Counted from the first letter of the stretch, positions 25,102 through 33,142 are shown. The stretch is DNA of 64,000 nt from Planotetraspora phitsanulokensis (GCF_016863295.1 NZ_BOOP01000003.1:1-64000), one strand, 5' to 3'. Numbers and translations are program-made. The notes: a model not told the origin generated them from the letters alone.

Positions 25102-27960
25102 TCAGCGGTCGTAGATCTTGATTTCGGTGAGGCCGGACTTCGCGCCGGACGCGTTGGTCATCAACACCCGCACCCGCTGCGCGCTGACCGGGGTGAACCG
25201 GACCACGTTGTAGTTGCCCTGCGGGGTGCTCGGCGTCTTGACCTGGGCCGCGGCGTTGGTCCAGGTGCTGCCGCTGAGGTACTGGATCTGGTAGGCGGAC
25301 GGCGGCCGGTAGGTGCCGCTGGCCGGACGGCTGTCCTTGAAGTAGAGCCGGACCTCGTCGAGGGTCTTGGCGCTGCCGAGGTTCACCTCGTACCAGTCCT
25401 GGGCGTTGGGCGAGCCGCCCGCGCCCCAGTAGGGCTCGTTGACGGGGTAACCGTCCACCGCGCCGCCGGTGCTGGTGCCGCCGGCCGTGTAGGAGGCCGA
25501 CACGGTGGCGCCCTGGGCGAGGTTGGTCAGGTTGGCGGTGAGGTCGACTCCGGCCTTGGCGAGCTCGTCGACGACGCGAGCGTCGGACTGGACGACCTGC
25601 TGCGGCGCCCGGAGCCCGGAGATCGCCGTGCTGAAGGCGACCGTCCCGGTGGTGCCGCTGAAGGTGACCGCGCCGGTGTCGGGGTTCCACACGAACGGCA
25701 CGAGCTGGTTCACCGTCGCGGCGCGGGTGCCGTTGATGTAGATGGAGTAGCCCTGCGGCACTCCGGGGTACTTGACCACGCCGTCGGCCGGGTCGTCCCA
25801 GACGATGGACAGGTCGGCGTTGCGGTACCTGATGTTGTTGACCGCGAAGTTGGACCAGCCGATGTTGATCGGCGACAACTCCACCCTGTTGTCGTTGCGG
25901 GGGCGCAGCCCGGCGACGTCCTCGATCAGCGTCCAGTTGCTGCTGCCGAGGATGTTGTGGTGGATCCACGAGCGGTAGGTGATGGACGAGCCGTTCCAGT
26001 TGGCCCAGAACTCGTTGGCGTCCGGCCACTGGGTGTTGCCCCCGACGTACTGGGCCCAGGTGTTCCAGTAGAGGAGCTTCTTGTAGTCGGTGGCGGTGAT
26101 GTAGGAGCTCGGGTAGTTGCGCAGCGCTGAGGAGAACAGCCGGAACTGCACGGTGGAGTTGATCGTGGAGAAGTTGTTGCTGCCCGGGCTGCCCGCGGCC
26201 GCGGCGGCCGCCTTGTCCTTCTGGTTGGCCGTGTAGAAGGGGAAGAGCGGGTACTCGGCCGGGTCGGTGAACAGCCGCAGCGCCTCGCGGTAGGTCGCCG
26301 TGTTGGGCATGAGCCCCACCGAGTACGGATAGAAGTTGTTGATCTCCTTCCACGGGTCGAGCGCGTTGGTGGCCACGTGGCGGTGCTGCAGCACACGCGC
26401 GGTCGGGTTCCACAACACGTTGACCACCGCGTTCTGCACGCGGGTGGCGAGCGTGCGCATCTCGGCCGCCTTGGTGGTGTTGCCGATCGCGTCGTACGCC
26501 TGGGCGGCCGCCAACGCCCCGCTGTAGACATACGCCGACTCGGTGCGGTCGAGGTTGCCGCTGCGCCAGTGGAACGAGACGGCGTCGGCGTCGTTGCCGG
26601 TCAGCGCGCCCCAGTCGTATTCGATCAGGCCGTTGTTGTCATGGTCGTAGAAGCTGAGCTGGCCCTTCGCGTCGCCTTCGGCGTACTTCGCGAGGTTGGC
26701 CGCGATCCCGGGCTGGCCGCCGTGGATCTGGTAGCTGCGCCAGGCCGCCTCCCCGATGTACTGGGTGTAGCTGTTCGACCAGTTGGCCGGGTCGCCGGGG
26801 TTGTCCAGGAACCTGCCGCCCTTGGAGATCTGACCGACCGAGAGCCAGTCGCCGTACGCGTAGAGCGGGGTGCGCAGGTACTTCAGATCGTCGATGTGCA
26901 TCGGCTGGGTGAGCGCGATGGCGTTGTTGTACCCGAGCGCGCCCTCGACCGAGGTGGGGAACTGGTAGGTCTGGCCGGGCAGGTTGGCGTCGAGGTTGTT
27001 GAACCTCATCAGCCACCATCGGTAGTAGTAGTTCTTCTTGATGGCGGGCTCGGGCGAGTCGAAGTACGGGATGTTCTGCGCCCACCACAGGTTGTACGCC
27101 CGGACGTGCGTGGCGAACGCGGTGGCGTTGGTGTAGCCCTTGTAGGCGTTGTACTCGGTCAGCGACTCGGGGATCTCGTTGGTGGTGAAACCCATCACGA
27201 TCTTGGCGGTGACGGTGGCGCCCGCGCCGACGGTCACCGAACGGTTGAGCCCGCCGCTGGTGACGGTGAACCCGTCGCCGGACAGGCGCGTCGAGAGGGT
27301 CGTCAGGTTGTTGAACGAGTTGCGGCTGCCGGTCAGCTCGTTGCCGCTGCCGGACGTCGCGTACGGCGAGGTGGCCCGCAACTGCAGGGTGGTCGCCGAG
27401 CTGCCCGAGTTGGTGATCGAGAAGTTCGCCACGGCGACGTTGTTCTGGGTGATGAACTTGGTCTGCTCGACGCGGACCGAGCCGCTCGTGTGCACGCTCT
27501 TGAAGTAGCTGGGCGCCTGCCAGCGCTGGGAGACCTGCTCGGTGAAGGTGCCGGGCGTGATCGCCACAGTGAACGCGCTCTGGTTGCTGATGCTCTCGAT
27601 GTAGGCCACGTTGCCGGCGAAGCCGAGCGTCCCGGGGTTGTGGGTCTTCATGAACAGCGCCCGGCCGCGGGTCATCAGGATGCCGCCGTCGGCGTCGGAC
27701 GGATCGCTGCCGGAGCGGCTGAGCAACCGGTCGATCCAGAAGTTCGTGCCCGAGCTCTCGGAGTCGTAGATGGCCTGCATCATGTTGCCGGTGTTGTAGG
27801 CGACGGGTGGCGCCGGCACGGCGGGACCGGTGAAGGTCGGGTATCCGATGGTCTGGGCCGCGGACGCTTGCCGTCCTGGGGCCACGATCGCGCCGGCGAC
27901 GAGGCAGAGCAGGGCCAGGATGACCAATGTTCTCGATCTGGAGCGGGCGTGCACCAGCAT
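25102..27960 (-). CDS. Secreted (alpha/alpha)6-type glycoside hydrolase-like protein with C-terminal discoidin/F5-8C domain
   Basis: A 952-residue exported protein: Sec signal peptide (MLVHARSRSRTLVILALLCL then an Ala-rich stretch, cleavage after A-S-A near residue 34), an N-terminal beta-sandwich region (about 40-260), a long helical region with repeated aromatic motifs (NYYYRWWLMR, LDPWKEINNFYPYS, YRSWIHHNI) resembling the MGH1/GH63-like helical barrels (about 270-700), a beta region, and an F5/8 type C or CBM32-like domain (about 810-952; WYEVNLGSAKTLDEVRLYF). I cannot name a CAZy family. GAGGTGA precedes the ATG. It is divergent from lacI-B with an operator between them, so it probably makes the oligosaccharides imported by the neighbouring ABC system. 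Confidence 0.8.
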   Translation of the reverse strand: MLVHARSRSRTLVILALLCLVAGAIVAPGRQASAAQTIGYPTFTGPAVPAPPVAYNTGNMMQAIYDSESSGTNFWIDRLLSRSGSDPSDADGGILMTRGRALFMKTHNPGTLGFAGNVAYIESISNQSAFTVAITPGTFTEQVSQRWQAPSYFKSVHTSGSVRVEQTKFITQNNVAVANFSITNSGSSATTLQLRATSPYATSGSGNELTGSRNSFNNLTTLSTRLSGDGFTVTSGGLNRSVTVGAGATVTAKIVMGFTTNEIPESLTEYNAYKGYTNATAFATHVRAYNLWWAQNIPYFDSPEPAIKKNYYYRWWLMRFNNLDANLPGQTYQFPTSVEGALGYNNAIALTQPMHIDDLKYLRTPLYAYGDWLSVGQISKGGRFLDNPGDPANWSNSYTQYIGEAAWRSYQIHGGQPGIAANLAKYAEGDAKGQLSFYDHDNNGLIEYDWGALTGNDADAVSFHWRSGNLDRTESAYVYSGALAAAQAYDAIGNTTKAAEMRTLATRVQNAVVNVLWNPTARVLQHRHVATNALDPWKEINNFYPYSVGLMPNTATYREALRLFTDPAEYPLFPFYTANQKDKAAAAAAGSPGSNNFSTINSTVQFRLFSSALRNYPSSYITATDYKKLLYWNTWAQYVGGNTQWPDANEFWANWNGSSITYRSWIHHNILGSSNWTLIEDVAGLRPRNDNRVELSPINIGWSNFAVNNIRYRNADLSIVWDDPADGVVKYPGVPQGYSIYINGTRAATVNQLVPFVWNPDTGAVTFSGTTGTVAFSTAISGLRAPQQVVQSDARVVDELAKAGVDLTANLTNLAQGATVSASYTAGGTSTGGAVDGYPVNEPYWGAGGSPNAQDWYEVNLGSAKTLDEVRLYFKDSRPASGTYRPPSAYQIQYLSGSTWTNAAAQVKTPSTPQGNYNVVRFTPVSAQRVRVLMTNASGAKSGLTEIKIYDR

Positions 27961-28094
27961 TGCGTCACCTCTTTCGGGGGGTGGACTGGCGGGGGGGTGC
28001 GGAGGGTCGAGAGGTGCGGTCGGGGGTGGAAAAGCGGGGGTGCGATTCGTGCCGACGCGCCCGGGATGCGTCGCTTCCGTTCACGATCGACTCC

Positions 28095-28106
28095 GAAAAG
28101 GTTTTC
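28095..28106. promoter_or_regulatory. LacI operator copy 4 (between secreted enzyme and lacI-B)
   Basis: GAAAAGGTTTTC lies inside a perfect 7-bp-arm palindrome, arms CCGAAAA and TTTTCGG around GG (28093-28108). It is the best copy of the motif and lies about 135 nt upstream of the secreted enzyme's ATG. Confidence 0.75.
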
Positions 28107-28148
28107 GGCAACGTTAAATTTCAATAACCAGGGCCCTGCGGCAAAGTG

Positions 28149-28177
28149 TTGTGTCAGGGAGATCTTCGACATAAGCT
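28149..28177 (+). promoter_or_regulatory. Candidate promoter of lacI-B
   Basis: TTGTGT (28149-28154), 17 bp, TAAGCT (28172-28177). A plausible but imperfect sigma-70 pair, giving a leader of about 50 nt before the GTG at 28237. Confidence 0.45.
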
Positions 28178-28223
28178 CAGGCAACGCGCCCCTACCGACT
28201 CAGTCGGCATCGTGAAACGCTTT

Positions 28224-28235
28224 CGAAAGGTTTTC
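28224..28235. promoter_or_regulatory. LacI operator copy 5 (lacI-B leader)
   Basis: CGAAAGGTTTTC followed by GG differs from GAAAAGGTTTTC at two outer left-arm positions and lies directly before the lacI-B GTG, covering its Shine-Dalgarno sequence, as copy 1 does for lacI-A. A further dyad GAAACGCTTTC (28214-28224) abuts it. Confidence 0.6.
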
Positions 28236-28236
28236 G

Positions 28237-29442
28237 GTGGGCCGACGTCGTTCGGAAACGGTGACCCTCGCTGACGTGGCCAAACTGGCCGGGGTCTCCG
28301 TCTCGACGGCCTCCAAGGCGCTCAACGGAAAACCCGAGGTCGCCGACGCGACCCGGTCGCGTGTACGGCACGCCGCCGCGGAGCTCGCCTTCCACCCCAA
28401 CCCGCTCGCCCGCGGGCTGATCTCCGGCCGCACCCGCACCATCGGGCTGCTCACCGACGAGCTCGGCGGCCGCTTCTCCATGCCGGTGCTGCTGGGCGTG
28501 GAGAACGCCCTGGGCAACGAGGAGATGTCGGTGGTGCTCTGCGACGCCCGCGGCGACTCCATCCGCCGGCAGCACTACATCCGCACCCTGGTGGCCCGGC
28601 AGGTCGACGGGTTCATCATCCTCGGCGAGAGCAACGACCTGCGCCCGTCTCTGACCCGCGACATCCCGGTGCCCGTGGTCTACGTGTACGGGGAATCCGG
28701 CGACCCCGGGGACCTGTCGATCCTCGCCGACGACGAGGGCGGCGCGCGCCTCGCCGCCGAACACCTCATCTCTCTGCAGAGGCGGCATGTCGGGCACATC
28801 ACGGGCCCGGTGCTGTACCGCGCCGCGCGTGACCGGGCGGCCGCTCTGCGCCGGGTGCTGCACGACTCCGGGCTGGACCTGGCCGGCGGCGAGCCCTTGC
28901 ACGGCGAGTGGTCGCGCCGCTGGGGACGGCACGCGGCGCACATGCTGGTCACCGCCGACCCCGACGTGGACGCGATCTTCTGTGGCAACGACCAGATCGC
29001 CGACGGCGTCTGCGAGGCGCTGACGAACCTCGGGCGGCGCATCCCCGACGACGTCGCGGTGGTGGGTTACGACAACTGGGAGACTCTGGCGGCCGACTGC
29101 CGGCCACCGCTGACCACCATCGACCTGAACCTGGAGCAACTGGGCGCCGTCGCGGTGGAACACCTGTCCGCCGCCCTCGACGGGCACCGCACGACCGGTG
29201 TCATCCGCCATCCGGGACGGCTGGTCGTCCGCGAGTCGACCGGCCCGTCACCCCACCGCTCAGGGCGTGGGCTCGGGGGACGCCTCGGCCCGGACCACGC
29301 CGGCGGCCCGCCGATCACCCGTGCGCAGGACGCCCGCGAACACGGCGAGCCCGAACGCGAGCGCCGTCACCACACCGAACGACACCACGAGGCTGGTCGC
29401 GTCGGCGATCGTCCCGATGACGAACGGGGCGATGAGGCCTGA
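28237..29442 (+). CDS. LacI-family regulator B of the arabinoside locus, with run-on C-terminus
   Basis: LacI repressor with HTH (TLADVAKLAGVSVSTASKAL) and sugar-binding domain (VGYDNWETLAADCRPPLTT), paralogous to regulator A at 18334. Family homology ends near residue 340 (GRLVVRESTGPSP); the frame then continues for about 60 Arg/His/Gly-rich residues that lie antisense to the MFS gene and look like non-functional run-on, giving 401 residues. The original stop codon seems to have been lost. The start is GTG 28237 with AAAGG upstream. It is divergent from the secreted enzyme and probably controls it, itself and the importer through the GAAAA-SS-TTTTC operators. Confidence 0.9.
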   Translation: MGRRRSETVTLADVAKLAGVSVSTASKALNGKPEVADATRSRVRHAAAELAFHPNPLARGLISGRTRTIGLLTDELGGRFSMPVLLGVENALGNEEMSVVLCDARGDSIRRQHYIRTLVARQVDGFIILGESNDLRPSLTRDIPVPVVYVYGESGDPGDLSILADDEGGARLAAEHLISLQRRHVGHITGPVLYRAARDRAAALRRVLHDSGLDLAGGEPLHGEWSRRWGRHAAHMLVTADPDVDAIFCGNDQIADGVCEALTNLGRRIPDDVAVVGYDNWETLAADCRPPLTTIDLNLEQLGAVAVEHLSAALDGHRTTGVIRHPGRLVVRESTGPSPHRSGRGLGGRLGPDHAGGPPITRAQDAREHGEPERERRHHTERHHEAGRVGDRPDDERGDEA

Positions 29443-30495
29443 GGTGTAGGTGACGGTGGCGACGCCCGCGATGGCCTGGCTCGGATTCGGTCCCTTGCGT
29501 CCCGCGGCGGCGAACGCCAGCGGCACGACGACCGCGATGCCCACGCCCAGCAGCGCGAAGCCGGCCATCGCCACCAGCGGATGCGGGGCGGCCATCACCA
29601 GCAGGCCGCCGACCGCGGCGATCACACCGCTGGCCCGCACCGTGCGTACCGACCCGAACCGGTCGACCAGGGCGTCGCCGGCGATCCTGGCCACGGCCAT
29701 GGTGAGCGTGAATCCCGTGGTCGTGGCGGCCGCCACTCCGGCCGAGGCCGTCAGGACGTCACGCAGATACACCGCCGACCAGTCCAGGCTCGCGCCCTCG
29801 CCGAACGTGGCGCAGAACGCGACCGCCCCGATGAGCAGCGCCGACCTGGGCGGAAGCGTGAACCGCGGAGGCGGTTCCTCGTCCTGGTCAGGACGCAGGT
29901 CGAGCACGTATCGGCAGGCGGCGAGGCCGATCGCCATGAGGGTTACGGCCGCCACGGCGTGGTGGATCTGGGCGCTCACCTCGAGGTGCGCGGCGAGTGT
30001 GCCCACCGCGGAACCGATCAACGCGCCGACGCTCCACATGCCGTGCAGCCCGGACATGATCGACTTGTCGAGCCGTCTTTCGACGTCGACGCCCAGCGCG
30101 TTCATCACCACATCGCACATCCCCGCCGACGCGCCGAAGACGAACAACGCCAGGCACAACGTCAGCAGGCCCGGCGCCAGCGACGGCGGGATCAGGGCCA
30201 GCGTCCACATGATGAGCAGGCCGCGCTGTGCCGCACGGGTGCCGAAGCGGTGACTCACCCGGGCCGCGAGGGGCATCGACAGGGCGGCGCCGATCGCCGG
30301 GAAGGCCAGCGCGATCCCCAGTTGGCCCGCGCTGAGCCCGGCGTGTTCCTGGATCCACGGGACCCGGGTCGCGAAGGACCCGGTCACCGCGCCGTGGACG
30401 CAGAACACGACGGCCACCGCGTAACGGGCGCGCCTGACGGTGCGCTGGTCATAGCGTGCCAACGGGAGACCCCCGGGTGTCCGATCGGCCCACAT
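29260..30495 (-). CDS. MFS transporter
   Basis: About 411 residues with 12 predicted membrane segments and MFS signatures (ARVSHRFGTRAAQRG after segment 2; DALVDRFGSVRT after segment 8). The DMT-like features are absent; it resembles small actinobacterial efflux-type MFS proteins. I use ATG 30495, preceded by GGGGCGG; a GTG at 30507 is an alternative. The 3' end overlaps the run-on part of the LacI gene by 183 nt, tail to tail. It is divergent from the TetR gene at 30582 with a near-perfect palindrome between them, so it is almost certainly the TetR target. The substrate is unknown. Confidence 0.88.
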   Translation of the reverse strand: MWADRTPGGLPLARYDQRTVRRARYAVAVVFCVHGAVTGSFATRVPWIQEHAGLSAGQLGIALAFPAIGAALSMPLAARVSHRFGTRAAQRGLLIMWTLALIPPSLAPGLLTLCLALFVFGASAGMCDVVMNALGVDVERRLDKSIMSGLHGMWSVGALIGSAVGTLAAHLEVSAQIHHAVAAVTLMAIGLAACRYVLDLRPDQDEEPPPRFTLPPRSALLIGAVAFCATFGEGASLDWSAVYLRDVLTASAGVAAATTTGFTLTMAVARIAGDALVDRFGSVRTVRASGVIAAVGGLLVMAAPHPLVAMAGFALLGVGIAVVVPLAFAAAGRKGPNPSQAIAGVATVTYTSGLIAPFVIGTIADATSLVVSFGVVTALAFGLAVFAGVLRTGDRRAAGVVRAEASPEPTP

Positions 30496-30522
30496 CGGCC
30501 GCCCCACAGAACACTATGCTCA

Positions 30523-30544
30523 ATACCGACCAAGTGGTAGGTAT
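30523..30544. promoter_or_regulatory. TetR operator between MFS and TetR genes
   Basis: Arms ATACCGACCA (30523-30532) and TGGTAGGTAT (30535-30544) are inverted repeats matching at 9 of 10 positions around AG. This 22-bp dyad sits in the middle of the 86-bp divergent promoter region, as expected for a TetR repressor controlling both genes. Confidence 0.75.
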
Positions 30545-30581
30545 CTGACTTGGATATCTAGCGTGGAAAGAGACGGAGACC

Positions 30582-31181
30582 GTGACCGGCGGAACTCAGC
30601 ACGGCTACGAGAAGGGCCGTGCGAAGCGACGCGAGATCATCGACCGCGCCATGGCGTCGTTCGGCGAGGTGGGTTACCGGGGCGCCTCCCTGCGCGACAT
30701 CGCGGCCCGCTGCGGCATCTCCCATCCCGGCCTGCTGCATCACTTCCCCACCAAGGAGTCGCTGCTCCTCGCCGTGCTCAAGCACCGCGACGAGGTGGAC
30801 GGGCGGTGGCTGGCGGCCGACGGAGCCACCGGCCTGGAGGCGCTTCGCCGCCTGGTCGACCTCGTCGCGCTGAACGCCACACGCCGGGGCATCGTGGAGC
30901 TGTTCTCCGTGTTGTCCGCCGAGGCGACGTCGGCCGCGCATCCGGCCCACGACTACTTCGTCGAGCGCTACCGCATGTCCGTGGCGTCCTTCGAGCTGGC
31001 CTACACGCGGGCTCGCGACGAGGGGATCCTGCGGCCCGGCATCGACCCTCCTACGGCGGGGCGCCAGCTCGTCGCCCTCATGGACGGCCTGCAGGTTCAG
31101 TGGCTGCTCGACGACTCGGCGACGGACATGGCGGGGGTCGTCCGGGCACACGTCCAGGCTCAGCTGACCGTGGATCTGTGA
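30582..31181 (+). CDS. TetR-family regulator of the adjacent MFS transporter
   Basis: A 199-residue regulator with HTH at about residues 20-63 (ASLRDIAARCGISHPGLLHHF) and a TetR_C-type ligand domain. The start is GTG 30582 with an AGAGACGGAG purine run upstream. Divergent from the MFS gene, with the operator 30523-30544 in between, it is probably a drug- or metabolite-responsive repressor of that exporter. Confidence 0.9.
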   Translation: MTGGTQHGYEKGRAKRREIIDRAMASFGEVGYRGASLRDIAARCGISHPGLLHHFPTKESLLLAVLKHRDEVDGRWLAADGATGLEALRRLVDLVALNATRRGIVELFSVLSAEATSAAHPAHDYFVERYRMSVASFELAYTRARDEGILRPGIDPPTAGRQLVALMDGLQVQWLLDDSATDMAGVVRAHVQAQLTVDL

Positions 31182-31200
31182 GCGGCCCCGGCCCGAGGAC

Positions 31201-32037
31201 TCAGGTGCGGACGGCGCTCACCAGCCAGACGGCGCCGGGGATGCGGACGCCCTCTGAGGCCTCGTAAGCCCCGAGCCCGGCTCGCAGTTCCTCCCGCGTC
31301 CGTTCGACGACGGCCTGGTCGACCCCTTCCAGATTGAAGCGGACCGGTCCCTGACTGAGGATGAACTCCGCCGCGTCGGCGGCGTCGCTGCCGTAGTCCA
31401 TCAGCGCCTCGACTGGAGTGACACTCACATCGGCGAACCCGGCCTCACCGAGCACCTCGTGGATGCGGGCCGGCTCGACCAGGGATCCCATCCCCCGCGC
31501 GGCGGGCGACGGCCCGCGCATCAGCGGCTTCAGTGCCGCGGTGGCACGGGCGTAGTCACTGTCGGGGGTACCGCCCTGCGGGCCCATGAACGCGAGCCGC
31601 CCACCTGGTCGCAGCCCTCGACGGATGTTGACGAAGGCGGCCACCAGATCTCCGAAGAACATGACGCCGCCACGGCTGATCGCGACGTCGAAGCCACCGT
31701 CGGGAAGGTGGTGAACCTGGGCGTCCCCCTGCTCGAACCTGACGTTGGCGACGCCCTGCTCCGCCGCGTCGGCGCGGGCGCGCTCCAGCATCGGCGCCGA
31801 GATGTCGAGGCCGACGACGTTCCCTCGGGACGCCTGGCGTGCCGCCAGCAGCGTGATCTGGCCCGTCCCGCAGCCGACGTCGAGGACGCGGTCGTTCTCG
31901 TCGATCGCGGCGACTCGGAAGAAGTCCTCGTTGAAGGCGGCGACTATCGCGTTGTAACGGGCGGGATTCTGCGCCCAGTGGACGCCTTCCCAGCCGTTCC
32001 ACGCTTCCGCGTGCCGGATGTTGGCGATGGCCTGCAT
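31201..32037 (-). CDS. Class I SAM-dependent methyltransferase (paralogue)
   Basis: A 278-residue methyltransferase with motif I V-L-D-V-G-C-G-T-G-Q and motif II V-G-L-D-I-S-A-P-M-L. I place the start at ATG 32037, which has AGGAGGAG at 5-6 nt; the frame upstream adds 11 residues. It is a clear paralogue of the enzyme at 9066. It is divergent from a TetR gene with a perfect palindrome between them, so its expression is probably induced by a ligand of that regulator, which would fit methylation of a foreign or toxic compound. Confidence 0.9.
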   Translation of the reverse strand: MQAIANIRHAEAWNGWEGVHWAQNPARYNAIVAAFNEDFFRVAAIDENDRVLDVGCGTGQITLLAARQASRGNVVGLDISAPMLERARADAAEQGVANVRFEQGDAQVHHLPDGGFDVAISRGGVMFFGDLVAAFVNIRRGLRPGGRLAFMGPQGGTPDSDYARATAALKPLMRGPSPAARGMGSLVEPARIHEVLGEAGFADVSVTPVEALMDYGSDAADAAEFILSQGPVRFNLEGVDQAVVERTREELRAGLGAYEASEGVRIPGAVWLVSAVRT

Positions 32038-32069
32038 GAGCTCTCCTCCTGTGTTTCGCATGCACGTCA

Positions 32070-32103
32070 CTAGAGTTGAACTCTAGTGTTGATATCTAGA
32101 GTT
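32070..32103. promoter_or_regulatory. TetR operator between methyltransferase and TetR genes
   Basis: CTAGAGTT (32070-32077) and AACTCTAG (32079-32086) form a perfect 8-bp inverted repeat around one base. A further half-site CTAGAGTT follows at 32096-32103, 26 bp downstream in register, suggesting two bound dimers. The elements fill the 77-bp divergent promoter region. Confidence 0.78.
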
Positions 32104-32114
32104 AAGCTACAGCC

Positions 32115-32747
32115 ATGGGTCAGGTCAAGGGCGAGGACAAGCGGGCTCGGAAAGCGCAGGAGACGCGCAGGCGCATGCTGGAGGCCGCGAGCGAGCTGTT
32201 CGTCCAGCATGGATACGGCGCGACGACGCTTCAGGAGATCGCCGACCAGGCAGGCGTCGCCGTGCAGACGATCTACTTCACGTTCGGCAACAAGCGCGCG
32301 CTGCTCAAAAAGCTGATCGACGTGTCGATCGCGGGAGACCACGAGCCGATCGCGACGATGGATCGGCCGTGGTTCCACGAGGCCCTCACCGCGGAGACCG
32401 CCGACGCCCAGTTGCGGCTCCATGTCCGGGGCACTCGGGGGATCCTGGAGCGAGTAGCGCCGATCATCGAGATGCTGCGCGCCGCCGCCTCGGCCGACCC
32501 CGGGATCGCCGAACTGTGGGACCAGGACGCCGACCCGAGGTTCACCGTCCACGCGGCGGCCGCTCGGTCGCTGGTGACCAAACCGGGAATCCGCCCTGGC
32601 GTGACGGCCGAGCACGCCGCCGACCTGCTGTTCGGCCTGCTCAGCCCGGAACTCTATCTGCTGTTCGTCCGCGACCGCGGCTGGTCGCCCGACCAGTGGG
32701 AGCGCTGGTCATACGAGACTCTGACCCCCCAGCTCTGCGTGGGGTGA
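32115..32747 (+). CDS. TetR-family regulator of the adjacent methyltransferase
   Basis: A 210-residue regulator; HTH at about residues 20-62 (TTLQEIADQAGVAVQTIYFTF), basic N-terminal arm (KGEDKRARKAQETRRR), helical ligand domain. Only 11 nt separate its ATG from the CTAGAGTT half-site, so it must be autoregulated. It is transcribed divergently from the methyltransferase. Confidence 0.9.
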   Translation: MGQVKGEDKRARKAQETRRRMLEAASELFVQHGYGATTLQEIADQAGVAVQTIYFTFGNKRALLKKLIDVSIAGDHEPIATMDRPWFHEALTAETADAQLRLHVRGTRGILERVAPIIEMLRAAASADPGIAELWDQDADPRFTVHAAAARSLVTKPGIRPGVTAEHAADLLFGLLSPELYLLFVRDRGWSPDQWERWSYETLTPQLCVG

Positions 32748-32805
32748 GACGGCCCTCGGCTCGTCGTTCCCGGTGCCCTTCCTCCACCCGCCGCGCCCAC
32801 AGGAA

Positions 32806-32820
32806 TACCCTAGGGGGGTA
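32806..32820. promoter_or_regulatory. CsoR-type copper operator
   Basis: TACCC and GGGTA (32806-32810, 32816-32820) flank a G-rich centre (TACCCTAGGGGGGTA). This is the G-tract dyad typical of CsoR boxes and lies 40 nt before csoR, where copper-free CsoR would repress the cop operon. Confidence 0.75.
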
Positions 32821-32860
32821 AGGTGTTGCCCAAGGAACGAACCGATTCCCAGGTGGAGCG

Positions 32861-33142
32861 ATGGCCGGATACACACACAGCAAGGACGATCACCTCAAGC
32901 GGCTGCGCCGCATCGAGGGCCAGGTCCGCGGCCTGGAGCGGATGGTCGACGAGGACAAGTACTGCATCGACGTCCTCACCCAGGTGTCGGCCGCCAACAG
33001 AGCGCTTCAGGCCTTCGCGCTGGAGTTGCTCGAGGAGCATCTGGCGCACTGCGTCGCCGACGCCGTCGCCAAGGGAGGCGCGGAGGCCGAGGCCAAGGTC
33101 AAGGAGGCCTCTGACGCCATCGCCCGCCTCGTCCGTTCCTGA
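32861..33142 (+). CDS. csoR: CsoR copper-sensing repressor
   Basis: A 93-residue helical protein of the CsoR/RcnR family (DUF156). The Cu(I) ligands are present in the C-H-C arrangement: C35 (K-Y-C-I-D), H60 and C64 (E-E-H-L-A-H-C). Apo-CsoR binds GC-rich dyads such as that at 32806-32820, and Cu(I) releases it. It is the first gene of the operon csoR-copZ-33400-copA, all on one strand with tight spacing. Confidence 0.93.
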   Translation: MAGYTHSKDDHLKRLRRIEGQVRGLERMVDEDKYCIDVLTQVSAANRALQAFALELLEEHLAHCVADAVAKGGAEAEAKVKEASDAIARLVRS

